A stretch of 64,000 nucleotides of DNA from Halomonas cupida (GTDB lineage Bacteria > Pseudomonadota > Gammaproteobacteria > Pseudomonadales > Halomonadaceae), in the NCBI RefSeq assembly GCF_900142755.1, contig NZ_FRCA01000004.1:291592-355591 (forward strand), in the 5' to 3' direction. A program made the translations under genes and the position numbers. Below the pieces are notes generated by a model. The model had not been told where the DNA came from. It was given only the letters and a program-made list of their open reading frames with translations, and ran no database searches. Positions 39,028 through 47,708 of this stretch are shown one piece after another (the stretch's first letter is position 1; the number at the start of each line of letters is the position of its first letter).

Positions 39028-40824
39028 CTAGAGCACGACCAGCGCGTCACCTACGGACACACTGTCGCCTTCAGTCACCTTGACTTCGGATACGGTGCCG
39101 GCCACCTGAGCGCGCACCTCGGTTTCCATCTTCATCGCTTCGAGGATCACCACCACGTCGCCTTCGGCCACGCTATCCCCCGGCTTGACGTTGATCTTGA
39201 AGATGTTGCCTGCCAGTGGCGCGTCTACCGATACACCGCTGGAGGCAGCGGGAGCGGCAGACGCTGCCGGAGCCGCCGAAGCCGCTTCCGCCACCTGGGT
39301 AATCTCGCCACCCTCACTCACCTCGACCACATAGGCGTTGCCGTTGACCTTGACGGTGTAGGTTTCCGGCCCGCTGGAAGCGGTCGTGGCGGCAGGCTGA
39401 GTCGCCGCCTGCGCGGACTCGAGTGTCGGCACAGGCTCGAAAGCGTCGGGGTTGTCGCGATTCTTGAGAAACTTCAAGCCAATCTGTGGGAACAGTGCAT
39501 AGGTCAATACGTCGTCGACCTGACGCCCGCCCTCCGCCAGGCGAATGCCTTCGTTACTCGCCTTGTCCGCAAGCTCCGAGGTGAGACGATCCATCTCCGC
39601 GCTCAGGTGATCCGCCGGACGCTCGGTGATCGGCTCACCACCTTCCAGCACGCGCTGCTGCAACTCCGCGTTGAAGGCTGCCGGCGCCGCACCATACTCG
39701 CCCTTGAGTAGTGCCTGAACCTCGCGGGAAATGGACTTGTAGCGCTCGCCCATCATCACATTCATGACCGCCTGAGTACCGACGATCTGCGACGTTGGCG
39801 TCACCAGCGGAATGTACCCCAGGTCTTCACGTACTCGCGGAATCTCGGCCAGCACATCGTCGAGACGGTCGCCGGCCCCCTGCTCCTTGAGCTGGCTTTC
39901 CATGTTGGTCAGCATGCCACCGGGCACCTGGGCCACCAGGATGCGCGAGTCGATCCCTCTGAGCGAGCCCTCGAACGCCGCGTACTTCTTGCGCACCTCA
40001 CGGAAATACCCGGCAATGTCCTCGAGAAGTTCAAGGTCGAGTCCAGTGTCACGCTCGGTACCCTGGAGAATTGCCACCACCGATTCAGTAGGGCTGTGGC
40101 CATAGGTCATCGACATCGAGGAAATCGCGGTATCCACATTATCGATACCGGCCTCGGCCGCCTTGAGTGCCGTGGCTGTCGACATGCCGGTGGTGGCATG
40201 GCACTGCATGTGGATGGGAATATCCAGCGTCTGCTTGAGACGTGTCACCAGCTCATAGGCGGTATAGGGCGTCAGTAGTCCAGCCATATCCTTGATGGCC
40301 AGGGAGTCGGCACCCATCTCGGCGATGGTTCGTGCCAGCTCTACCCAGCTTTCCAGGGTATGGACCGGACTGACAGTGTAGGAGATCGTCCCCTGAGCAT
40401 GGCCGTCGTTGGCCTTGACCGCCTTGATGGCACGCTCGAGGTTGCGCGGATCATTCATCGCGTCGAATACGCGGAACACATCCACACCATTGGTCTTCGC
40501 TCGCTCGACAAAACGATCCACGACGTCATCGGCATAATGGCGATAGCCCAGCAGGTTCTGGCCACGCAACAGCATCTGCTGGGGCGTGTTGGGCATGGCC
40601 TCCTTGAGGGCCCGAATACGCTCCCAGGGATCTTCACCGAGATAGCGAACACAGGCATCGAAGGTCGCGCCACCCCAGGACTCCAGAGACCAGAAGCCAA
40701 CCCTGTCGAGCTTCTCGGCAATCGGCAGCATGTCGTCAATACGCATGCGGGTGGCAAATAGCGACTGGTGGGCGTCGCGCAGCACGACATCGGTGATGCC
40801 GAGCGGTCGTTGAATCTCACTCAT
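39028..40824 (-). CDS. oadA: Oxaloacetate decarboxylase alpha subunit OadA
   Basis: OadA transfers the carboxyl of oxaloacetate to its biotin, giving pyruvate. The 598-residue protein begins with the carboxyltransferase barrel ([12 protein letters not shown] near 16-27, [11 protein letters not shown] and [11 protein letters not shown] for metal ligands). A conserved PYC_OADA domain follows (about 330-480). An alanine/proline-rich hinge leads to a C-terminal biotinyl domain with K565 in EAMKMETE. It is between oadG and oadB in the usual G-A-B order. The long flexible linker (about 465-525) is normal for this subunit. Confidence 0.97.
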   Translation of the reverse strand: MSEIQRPLGITDVVLRDAHQSLFATRMRIDDMLPIAEKLDRVGFWSLESWGGATFDACVRYLGEDPWERIRALKEAMPNTPQQMLLRGQNLLGYRHYADDVVDRFVERAKTNGVDVFRVFDAMNDPRNLERAIKAVKANDGHAQGTISYTVSPVHTLESWVELARTIAEMGADSLAIKDMAGLLTPYTAYELVTRLKQTLDIPIHMQCHATTGMSTATALKAAEAGIDNVDTAISSMSMTYGHSPTESVVAILQGTERDTGLDLELLEDIAGYFREVRKKYAAFEGSLRGIDSRILVAQVPGGMLTNMESQLKEQGAGDRLDDVLAEIPRVREDLGYIPLVTPTSQIVGTQAVMNVMMGERYKSISREVQALLKGEYGAAPAAFNAELQQRVLEGGEPITERPADHLSAEMDRLTSELADKASNEGIRLAEGGRQVDDVLTYALFPQIGLKFLKNRDNPDAFEPVPTLESAQAATQPAATTASSGPETYTVKVNGNAYVVEVSEGGEITQVAEAASAAPAASAAPAASSGVSVDAPLAGNIFKINVKPGDSVAEGDVVVILEAMKMETEVRAQVAGTVSEVKVTEGDSVSVGDALVVL

Positions 40825-40890
40825 GTCATGGCCCTGTTATCGTTGAAAGTTGCTGACTGGAGCTGGAAATTCGTTGCAATCGGCGCAGAA

Positions 40891-41151
40891 TCAGCGACGA
40901 TGGCGCTGCCGGTGCTGATGGATGGCAGCCGTGATCACCGCCATCAGGGTTTCATCCTGCTGTGGCGAAGAAGAAGAGGTCGATGTCTTGCGTGGCGCTG
41001 CTGCCGGCACTACCGGCTGCGGAAAGAAACGTCCAATGATGCGGGACATCAGTGTCATGGTGACAACAAGCACCGTAAGAAAAACAAAAACGAAGCCCAT
41101 ACCTAGCCCCATCAGGCTGAGGCCTTCGTTCAGGAGTTGTGAATCCTGCAT
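40891..41151 (-). CDS. oadG: Oxaloacetate decarboxylase gamma subunit OadG
   Basis: OadG is a small membrane protein that holds OadA and OadB together and may bind zinc. The 86 residues have one N-terminal transmembrane segment (about 11-37, SLMGLGMGFVFVFLTVLVVTM), a proline/serine linker and a C-terminal tail rich in histidine and arginine (HQHRQRHRR). The N-terminal LLNEGLSLMGLGMGFVF is typical. It is first of the three oad genes. A TATAAC at 41235-41230 (minus) is a possible -10. Confidence 0.92.
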   Translation of the reverse strand: MQDSQLLNEGLSLMGLGMGFVFVFLTVLVVTMTLMSRIIGRFFPQPVVPAAAPRKTSTSSSSPQQDETLMAVITAAIHQHRQRHRR

Positions 41152-41277
41152 GCAGAATCTCCCCTTGTTATTGCGCCAAAGTGTATCGATTTTTCATGAT
41201 CGAGCCACCTGCCAGTAATTTTGATGTTATAGCCTGCCATAATTGAGGCAGATGACAATCGCGTTAAGGTAGCAGTT

Positions 41278-42291
41278 TTGGTTGTTAATTTACTACATAG
41301 ATCAGGCCTAGACGAAGGTCGCATAGGTCTCGCCCCCATGGAAGGCGTGATCGATCACCACGCCCGAGACCTGCTGACACGAGACGCCGGTTTCGACTGG
41401 ACCGTCACCGAGTTCGTGCGGGTCGTCGACGCGCGCCTGCCGCCCAGAGTGTTCCACAAGCACTGCCCCGAGCTGACCCGGGACAGCGTGGCGACTCCTG
41501 GCGGCATCCCCGTTCACCTGCAACTGCTCGGCTCCGACCCCGAAGCCCTCGCTGCCAACGCCCGCCAGGCGTTGCGCCTGGGCGCCATCAGTCTGGACCT
41601 CAACTTCGGCTGCCCGGCAAAGCTCGTCAACCGACATGACGGTGGCGCCTCATTATTACGCGATCCACACCGACTGTTCCGCGCAGTGGACGCCGTGCAC
41701 CGTGCTGTAGGCGACACCATCCCGGTCACGGCCAAGATCCGTCTCGGCTTTTCCCATCGCCGACTGGCCCTGGAGTGCGCCAGAGCGGCGGAGGACGCCG
41801 GAGCCACACAACTGGTGGTACACGCCCGCACCCGTGATGAGGGCTACCGACCACCCGCCCACTGGGAATGGATCGGTCGCATTCGCCGCCAATTGCAAAT
41901 CCCGGTGGTTGCCAACGGCGACATCTGGACCCTCGAAGACTACTGGAAGGCCCGCACCCTTTCCGGCTGTCGCGACGTCATGCTTGGCCGCGGCGCCCTT
42001 GCCGACCCCTGGCTGGCTCCGCGCATTCGCCACTGGCAGCGCACAGGGGAGCGCCTCCTCGACACCTGCTGGGAGCAGCGCGCCGCCCTGCTCAGCAACT
42101 ATGCTGCACTGCAGCGTACTACACTACCAGAACGAGTGGTAGTTTCACTACTCAAGCAATGGATGAACCAGATGCGCGCCAGGGATAGTGAAGCCGCCGA
42201 GCGCTTTCAGGCCGTGCGCCGCATCACCGATCTCGACGCCCTCCTCGACGGACTCAATCAAACGCCTCCCCCGGCCATTGCCGTCGGCTAG
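41278..42291 (+). CDS. dusC: tRNA-dihydrouridine(16) synthase DusC
   Basis: DusC reduces uridine 16 of tRNAs with FMN and NADPH. The 337-residue protein shows the family opening RIGLAPMEGVIDHHARDLL, the catalytic cysteine in LNFGCPAKLVNRHDGGASLL, and FMN-binding GDIW...DVMLGRGALADPW. The longer frame with RIGLAP requires a non-ATG start; TTG at 41278 is chosen because AAGG lies nine bases upstream. The first ATG (41338) would delete the conserved APMEG start. It diverges from the oad operon. Confidence 0.9.
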   Translation: MVVNLLHRSGLDEGRIGLAPMEGVIDHHARDLLTRDAGFDWTVTEFVRVVDARLPPRVFHKHCPELTRDSVATPGGIPVHLQLLGSDPEALAANARQALRLGAISLDLNFGCPAKLVNRHDGGASLLRDPHRLFRAVDAVHRAVGDTIPVTAKIRLGFSHRRLALECARAAEDAGATQLVVHARTRDEGYRPPAHWEWIGRIRRQLQIPVVANGDIWTLEDYWKARTLSGCRDVMLGRGALADPWLAPRIRHWQRTGERLLDTCWEQRAALLSNYAALQRTTLPERVVVSLLKQWMNQMRARDSEAAERFQAVRRITDLDALLDGLNQTPPPAIAVG

Positions 42292-42324
42292 TCGTGAACA
42301 TGGAAGGTCTCCCGCGGCCCCCAC

Positions 42325-42343
42325 ACAATCCTTCCGGGATTGT
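42325..42343. terminator. Small hairpin between dusC and dbpA
   Basis: ACAATCC and GGATTGT pair around TTCCG 34 bases past the dusC stop. With a 7-bp stem and a short TT tail it is only a weak terminator candidate. The rest of 42292-42480 shows no gene. Confidence 0.35.
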
Positions 42344-42480
42344 TCAACAGCCGGACCACCGATGATATGGCTGCTGGCCGCACGTCCGGGCGTAGTGGCA
42401 GCGGGCAGTCGGACGAAGCCTTTCGCAACGTGACGGTGGGCGAAACAGGCTGTGCATACCAGATTGTCCGCTGAAAGCGC

Positions 42481-43884
42481 TCAGACACCCACAATCCGCG
42501 CGCGGAATCTACGGCCTTTCAGTTTTCCATTGGCAAGCTTGCCCAACGCCTTTTTGGCGACCTCTCGCTCCACCGCTACAAAAGTAGAGAAATCAAACAG
42601 CTGAATCTTCCCGATCTGAGTTCCGTCAATGCCACCTTCCCCAGTCAGTGCGCCAACAACATCCCCAGCACGCACCTTCTGCTTCTTGCCACCATCAATC
42701 TGCAGCGTAGACATCACCGGCCGTGAAGCCACAAAGTCCCTGGGCAACGGCGGAACTTCCTGCAGTGTTATCGGCTGCTGTGTCGACTCCTCCAACCGCT
42801 CCAGTTTGTAGATCTCCTTCTTGCTGACCAGCGACAGCGCCACCCCCTTCTGCCCTGCCCGGCCGGTGCGGCCGATCCGGTGCACATGCACCTCCGGGTC
42901 GCGTGAAAGGTGGTAGTTAACCACCACCGGCAACTCCTCAATATCCAGCCCGCGCGCGGCCACGTCTGTCGCCACCAGAATGGAAGCGCTGCCATTGGCA
43001 AACAGCGCCAGCGTACAATCGCGATCCTTCTGCTCCATATCTCCATGGAGCGCAAGCGCGGAGAATCCGGCGCGCTTCAGCGCCTGCGCAGCCTCATCGG
43101 TGTCCTTCCTGGTATTGCAGAAAACCAGTACCGAGGAAGCATCGAAGTTGGCCAGCAACTGGTATAGCGCTGCGGGCCGCTCCTCGTTGTTCTCCACCCG
43201 GTAGTATTTCTGCTCGATCGTGCTCTGGGTGTGCGGCGAGGAGACTTCCACCTTGACTGGGTTGCGCAACACCCGCGCCGCCAGTGCATCGATGGTCTTG
43301 GGATAAGTGGCTGAAAACAGCAGCGTCTGACGCTGCTGTGGCAGCTCCGCCAGAATCTGGTCCAGCACCGCCTGAAAGCCCATATCCAGCATCCGGTCCG
43401 CCTCGTCCAGCACAAGAGCCTGCACCTCGCTCAGGTCGAGATTGCCCTTGCGCAGGTGATCATCAATGCGCCCGGGCGTACCCACCACGATATGCGCCCC
43501 ATGCTTGAGCGAGCCAACCTGCGGCCCGAAGGGCATACCGCCACACAGGGTCAGGATCTTGATGTTGGGAATGGTCCTCGCCAGCTTGCGCAACTCCCTC
43601 GCCACCTGGTCCGCCAACTCACGGGTAGGACACAACACCAGTGCCTGCACCCGGAATTGCTCTACCTGCAGCTTGTGCAGCAGGCCCAGGCCAAAGGTCA
43701 CGGTCTTGCCTGAGCCGGTCCTGGCCTGGCCGATCACATCCCGTCCCTCCATAATCGCCGGCAGCGCGGCGGCCTGGATTTCCGTCAGGTGGGCATAGCC
43801 GAGATCCTCCAGGTTTGTCAGGAGGGGTTGCGATAGTGGCAGTGACTGGAAATCGCGCGGGTGGTTGGTATCCGGGGTTGTCAA
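42481..43884 (-). CDS. dbpA: ATP-dependent RNA helicase DbpA
   Basis: DbpA is a DEAD-box helicase that acts on 23S rRNA hairpin 92 during 50S assembly. The 467-residue protein has Q-motif sequences, Walker A ARTGSGKT, VLDEADRMLDMGF (DEAD), SATYPKT (SAT) and HRIGRTGRAG. The specific C-terminal RNA-binding domain (about 390-467: TLQIDGGKKQKVRAGDVVGAL, GKIQLFDFSTFVAV) identifies DbpA rather than another helicase. It stands alone, convergent with dusC. Confidence 0.96.
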   Translation of the reverse strand: MTTPDTNHPRDFQSLPLSQPLLTNLEDLGYAHLTEIQAAALPAIMEGRDVIGQARTGSGKTVTFGLGLLHKLQVEQFRVQALVLCPTRELADQVARELRKLARTIPNIKILTLCGGMPFGPQVGSLKHGAHIVVGTPGRIDDHLRKGNLDLSEVQALVLDEADRMLDMGFQAVLDQILAELPQQRQTLLFSATYPKTIDALAARVLRNPVKVEVSSPHTQSTIEQKYYRVENNEERPAALYQLLANFDASSVLVFCNTRKDTDEAAQALKRAGFSALALHGDMEQKDRDCTLALFANGSASILVATDVAARGLDIEELPVVVNYHLSRDPEVHVHRIGRTGRAGQKGVALSLVSKKEIYKLERLEESTQQPITLQEVPPLPRDFVASRPVMSTLQIDGGKKQKVRAGDVVGALTGEGGIDGTQIGKIQLFDFSTFVAVEREVAKKALGKLANGKLKGRRFRARIVGV

Positions 43885-43981
43885 AGCAGGGACTCGTTTG
43901 GTTTGGTTTGGAAGGAGAGAGGGCGGCGCATTTTAGGTAAGCGCGGGGCAATATTCTGGTGGAAGTGGGCATGAGCCGCAT

Positions 43982-44122
43982 TTACGCGTCTTCCGGCTCC
44001 CGGGCCTTGCCCCAGACAGTCTTCACTACCAGGGCCCGATGCTTGCTGTTGGGGGTAAACACGACGTGGAAACGCGCCAGGTGAACGCGCAATTTGAGCA
44101 CCAGGGCAGCCAGGCTCGTCAA
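43982..44122 (-). CDS. Possible small ORF coupled to the RIO kinase gene (46 aa)
   Basis: A 46-codon frame begins with TTG that overlaps the RIO kinase stop codon (TTGA) and ends in TAA. The peptide is moderately basic (segments LARFHVVFTPNSKHRALVVK and WGKAREPEDA) and looks protein-like in composition, but I recognise no family. The start codon is unusual, and no clear separate Shine-Dalgarno was found. It may be a real coupled micro-gene or chance. Confidence 0.25.
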   Translation of the reverse strand: MTSLAALVLKLRVHLARFHVVFTPNSKHRALVVKTVWGKAREPEDA

Positions 44123-44976
44123 TCGTCGTTCTGCTCTTCCCAGGTCGGCGCCATGCGCTCGGCCTGTTCTTCACGAACATCATCGATGACGGCCATCAGG
44201 TTCCCGACGTCGACACTGGCCGTGTCATGCTCGAAATGTCCGGTAAGGGAGCTGTCCGGGTGCAGTTCACCCGCCTCATAGAGCGCCCAGATCTCCTTGC
44301 CGTAATCGGTAGTCAATAGCTCCGGGGCAAAGCGGCCGAAATAGGCGCGCATATTGTCGACATCGCGCTCCAGCATCATGGCAGCGCTGTTGTTGCCGGC
44401 GGCATCCACCGCCTGTGGCAAATCGATGATCACCGGGCCATGCCGGTCCACCAGCACGTTGAACTCGGAAAGGTCACCATGTACCAGGCCAGCACACAGC
44501 ATGCGCACGACGTCGGCCATCACCTGGCCGTGATAGTCGCGGGCCTGCTCCGCGCTCAGCGTGACGTCATCCAGCCGCGGGGCGGCGTAGCCCTCGTCGT
44601 CGGACACCAGCTCCATCAGCAGGACGCCATTGACAAAGCCGCATGGCCGGGGGACGCGCACGCCAGCCGACGCCAGTCGATACAGGGCATCGACCTCAGC
44701 ATTCAGCCAGGCCTGTTCCTGCTCTTGCTGGCCATAGCGGGTCTTCTTCGACATCGCCCGGGCGCGGCGGCTGTTCCGCGTCTTACGGCCTTCCTGATAT
44801 TGCACTGCTTGCTTGAAGCTGCGCTGCCTAGCTTCCTTGAAAACCTTGGCACAGCGCAAGTCGTCACCGCAACGCACCACATACACCTGTGCTTCCTTGC
44901 CGCTCATCAACTGGGCAATGACCTCATCGATCATGCCATCATCGACCAGCGGCTGTAATCTCTTGGGTACTTTCAT
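44119..44976 (-). CDS. RIO1-family serine protein kinase
   Basis: A 285-residue atypical protein kinase of the RIO family found in many Pseudomonas-like bacteria. The nucleotide/kinase features seen are SGKEAQVYVVRCGDDLRCAKVFKEA (ATP-binding lysine), the catalytic loop LVHGDLSEFNVLV and the metal-binding IIDLPQAVD. The start MKVPKRLQPLVDDGMIDEVI matches the family and has AGGA at proper distance; the upstream extension to 45072 does not. Eukaryotic and archaeal RIO1 act in small-subunit maturation; the bacterial substrate is unknown. Confidence 0.88.
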   Translation of the reverse strand: MKVPKRLQPLVDDGMIDEVIAQLMSGKEAQVYVVRCGDDLRCAKVFKEARQRSFKQAVQYQEGRKTRNSRRARAMSKKTRYGQQEQEQAWLNAEVDALYRLASAGVRVPRPCGFVNGVLLMELVSDDEGYAAPRLDDVTLSAEQARDYHGQVMADVVRMLCAGLVHGDLSEFNVLVDRHGPVIIDLPQAVDAAGNNSAAMMLERDVDNMRAYFGRFAPELLTTDYGKEIWALYEAGELHPDSSLTGHFEHDTASVDVGNLMAVIDDVREEQAERMAPTWEEQNDD

Positions 44977-45271
44977 GGTTCCTGGCAATCCGTCCTGTTC
45001 AGTCCTGAATTCAACCAATAAGTGCAGCACCCGCTGTATCCAGGGCTTCCTCTCCAGCAAATTCCGAACCATTATCCAGCGTGGACGGCGCCACGCCGAG
45101 GCTTCACCAACAGCAACTCATTTTGATTGCCATGTTAATAGTATTCCTTCCTGATGACCTGGGTATAGGCCCACCCTGGTCGGGCACGCAGAGGACTCCC
45201 TCCAGGTCATCCCGAGCACCACTCTCGAGACCAACGCCAATCAAGGTGCGATGGGCCATGCCTGGCCTACC

Positions 45272-45298
45272 AAAAAAAACACCCTCACAAGGAGGGTG
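45272..45298 (-). terminator. Strong intrinsic terminator, second after tRNA-Arg
   Basis: On the minus strand CACCCTC and GAGGGTG pair around CTTGT, followed by eight T. The last gene on this strand before it is tRNA-Arg, which already has its own terminator at 45364-45391. It is therefore a backup terminator or the 3' end of a separate small transcript. Confidence 0.75.
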
Positions 45299-45363
45299 CA
45301 TAAACGATCGTGACCGGTTGGCAAAACGCCAGCAAGCCGGTCATCGGAAATCAATCAGAGACG

Positions 45364-45391
45364 AAAAACCCGTCCTCGCAAGAGGACGGGT
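45364..45391 (-). terminator. Terminator of the tRNA-Ser/tRNA-Arg transcript
   Basis: ACCCGTCCTC and GAGGACGGGT form a 10-bp stem around a four-base loop, followed on the minus strand by TTTT. It starts eight bases after the tRNA-Arg 3' CCA. Confidence 0.85.
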
Positions 45392-45399
45392 CTGGAAAC

Positions 45400-45476
45400 T
45401 GGCGCGCCCGGGAGGATTCGAACCTCCGACCACCTGATTCGTAGTCAGGTACTCTATCCAGCTGAGCTACGGGCGC
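45400..45476 (-). tRNA. tRNA-Arg(ACG), copy 1
   Basis: The 77-base cloverleaf folds with acceptor GCGCCCG/CGGGCGC, discriminator G and an encoded CCA. The anticodon stem CCTGA/TCAGG encloses the loop CTACGAA, so the anticodon is ACG, read as ICG after deamination. The T arm has the standard GGTTCGAATCC. It is identical to the copy at 45597-45673. Confidence 0.97.
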
Positions 45477-45596
45477 GTAAGTAATGAAAGACTCATTACA
45501 AGGTCTGTCACAAGATCATCTGAAGAACGGAAACGCACCCTTCTCACAGGCAATATGCAACCATCTACCACTTGCAAGACCATCCAATCTACAAGA

Positions 45597-45673
45597 TGGC
45601 GCGCCCGGGAGGATTCGAACCTCCGACCACCTGATTCGTAGTCAGGTACTCTATCCAGCTGAGCTACGGGCGC
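45597..45673 (-). tRNA. tRNA-Arg(ACG), copy 2
   Basis: This is an exact duplicate of the tRNA-Arg at 45400-45476, with the same anticodon ACG and encoded CCA. The two are separated by 120 bases without a gene, and the spacer and flanks outside the tRNA are not similar. Confidence 0.97.
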
Positions 45674-45730
45674 GTGTCTTGCGATGCCGACTATCGAATT
45701 GTCGTTGCAATTATCATTGCAACCACATCC

Positions 45731-45827
<97 letters not shown>

Positions 45828-45918
45828 CTCATCGGCACGGTGCGTATCCTACCGATAACCAAGGGCATTGTCCAGTCTGAAGTGAAAAATAACTACGCCA
45901 ACAGACTGGTCAACGATC

Positions 45919-46122
45919 TCAATTGCCGCCGTCATCGTCAGAGGTGCTCTCATCGGACTTCTCGCGCTGAATACGCTGGTAAATCTCTTCGCGATGAACA
46001 GCAACGTCCTTCGGCGCGTTGACGCCGATACGCACCTGGTTTCCCTTGACCCCCAGAACGGTGACGGTAATGTCATCACCGATCATCAGGGTTTCGCCGA
46101 CGCGGCGTGTCAGGATGAGCAT
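45919..46122 (-). CDS. csrA: Carbon storage regulator CsrA (RsmA)
   Basis: CsrA is a dimeric RNA-binding protein that blocks or activates translation of mRNAs with GGA motifs and is titrated by sRNAs. The 67 residues start [20 protein letters not shown] and include [18 protein letters not shown], the RNA-contacting L4/R44 regions. The chosen ATG has AAGGAGAT just upstream; the frame extends to 46203 but is not needed. It sits between lysC and tRNA-Ser. Confidence 0.98.
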   Translation of the reverse strand: MLILTRRVGETLMIGDDITVTVLGVKGNQVRIGVNAPKDVAVHREEIYQRIQREKSDESTSDDDGGN

Positions 46123-46321
46123 GACTGATCTCCTTCTCAGACCTGTTACGAAAGTCGCTTCGCTGCCTGCGAACAGGCCAGCAGTTGCCCGGTTACTCAT
46201 CATAGGACGGACAACAACGCCTCATGACACCTGATTGTGCCGTTTAAGGGAAGCCCCATACCGATTTAAAACGGCGGGCTCCCCCTTCTAGCGTAGATGT
46301 TGTACGCGGCAGCGAGGCTGC

Positions 46322-47572
46322 TTATTCGCTCTCGATATCAGACTTGTCGAGCCCGAAAGCCTCGTGCAGAGCGCGAACAGCAAGCTCCATGTGCTTTTCG
46401 TCGATCACCACGGAGATCTTGATCTCCGAGGTCGATACCATGCGGATGTTGATGTTCTCATCCGCCAGTACGCGGAACATCTTCGAGGCCACACCCGCGT
46501 GGGAGCGCATTCCCACCCCCACCAGTGACACCTTGGCAATATTGTCATCACCACGCAGATCACCGCCACCGAGGTCCGGAATGACCTTCTCTTCGAGGAT
46601 ACGAGTGGTCTGCTTGAAGTCCCCCTTTGCCACCGTGAACGTGAAATCAGTGTAGTCGCCTGCCGGAGCCACATTCTGCACAATCATGTCGACTTCGATG
46701 TTGGCATCGGCGATCGGCCCGAGGATGCGTGACGCGACCCCCGGTACATCAGGGGTATTGAGCAGTGTCAGCTTGGCTTCGTTGACGGTGAAGGCGATAC
46801 CGGAGATCAGCGGTTCTTCCATGGAGTCCTCGTCTTGTTCGGATTCTGCAACGATCAGGGTGCCGGGGCCGTCCTGGAAACTGGACAGCACCCGCAGCGG
46901 AACATTGTACTTGCCGGCAAACTCGACAGCGCGAATCTGCAAAACCTTGGAACCCAGGCTGGCCAGCTCAAGCATTTCCTCGACTGTTACGGTGTCGAGA
47001 CGCTGGGCCCGGGAGCATACGCGCGGGTCGGTGGTGTAGACGCCATCGACATCGGTATAGATCTGGCACTCATCAGCCTTGAGGGCGGCTGCCAGAGCCA
47101 CGCCGGTGGTATCGGAGCCACCGCGACCCAGAGTCGTGATGTTGCCTTCTTCATCCACCCCCTGAAAGCCCGCGACCACCACCACACGACCTTCATCAAG
47201 GTCCTCACGCATCTCATCGGTTTCGATACGCTGGATACGGGCCTTGGTATGGGCGCTGTCGGTGAGTATGCCGACCTGGGAACCGGTATAGGACGTGGCC
47301 GGCACGCCCAGCTTGTGCAGCGCCATGGCCAGCAGCGAAATCGTCACCTGCTCGCCGGTGGACACCAGCATGTCCATTTCCCGGGGGGTCGGTTCATCAT
47401 TGATCTCGTTGGCCAGGCCAATCAGGCGGTTGGTCTCTCCACTCATCGCGGACACCACCACCACTACTTGATGGCCCTGCTCACGAAAGCCCTTGACCTT
47501 CTCGGCCACGGCCTTGATTCGCTCCACCGAGCCGACCGACGTCCCACCGAACTTCTGTACGTATAGTGCCAT
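46322..47572 (-). CDS. lysC: Aspartate kinase (lysine/threonine pathway)
   Basis: Aspartokinase makes aspartyl phosphate, the entry to lysine, threonine, methionine and diaminopimelate, and in halophiles also to ectoine. The 416-residue protein has KFGGTSVGSVERI at the N-terminus, the catalytic region (GRGGSDTTGVALAAAL) and two C-terminal ACT domains (about 265-410) for feedback control. Order alaS-lysC-csrA is conserved in Pseudomonas-type genomes. Whether this is the ectoine-linked isozyme cannot be decided here; no ect genes are in the window. Confidence 0.95.
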   Translation of the reverse strand: MALYVQKFGGTSVGSVERIKAVAEKVKGFREQGHQVVVVVSAMSGETNRLIGLANEINDEPTPREMDMLVSTGEQVTISLLAMALHKLGVPATSYTGSQVGILTDSAHTKARIQRIETDEMREDLDEGRVVVVAGFQGVDEEGNITTLGRGGSDTTGVALAAALKADECQIYTDVDGVYTTDPRVCSRAQRLDTVTVEEMLELASLGSKVLQIRAVEFAGKYNVPLRVLSSFQDGPGTLIVAESEQDEDSMEEPLISGIAFTVNEAKLTLLNTPDVPGVASRILGPIADANIEVDMIVQNVAPAGDYTDFTFTVAKGDFKQTTRILEEKVIPDLGGGDLRGDDNIAKVSLVGVGMRSHAGVASKMFRVLADENINIRMVSTSEIKISVVIDEKHMELAVRALHEAFGLDKSDIESE

Positions 47573-47665
47573 ATGCCGTCTTCCTCGCTCGTTGGACTGT
47601 TATGCATTGAATCAAACGGTTATGTACTCTGCCGTCAAAAGGCAAAACCTGCCGTCAAAAGGCAG

Positions 47666-47701
47666 AAAAAAGGGCCGGAGAGACTCAGCCCTCTCCGGCC
47701 C
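47666..47701 (-). terminator. Intrinsic terminator of alaS
   Basis: On the minus strand GGGCCGGAGAG and CTCTCCGGCCC form an 11-bp stem with an eight-base loop, followed by six T. It begins a few bases past the alaS stop and separates alaS from lysC. Confidence 0.9.
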
Positions 47702-47708
47702 CTGGAGA

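Larger units (their letters stand above)
44977..45399. other. Non-coding region between the RIO kinase gene and tRNA-Arg
   Basis: This 423-base gap has no convincing gene. It contains a 22-base fragment shared with the 142-bp repeats (45120-45141) and a perfect 10-bp inverted repeat with a 39-base loop (45153-45211). A strong terminator follows at 45272-45298, then a bulged hairpin TGACCGG...CCGGTCA (45310-45342) and the tRNA terminator at 45364-45391. Short ORFs across it show no family. Confidence 0.6.

Noticed and set aside
45104..45301. A 65-codon minus-strand frame upstream of the RIO kinase gene.
   Set aside because: It spans a terminator stem and inverted repeats, has no family match, and its composition does not resemble the neighbouring proteins.
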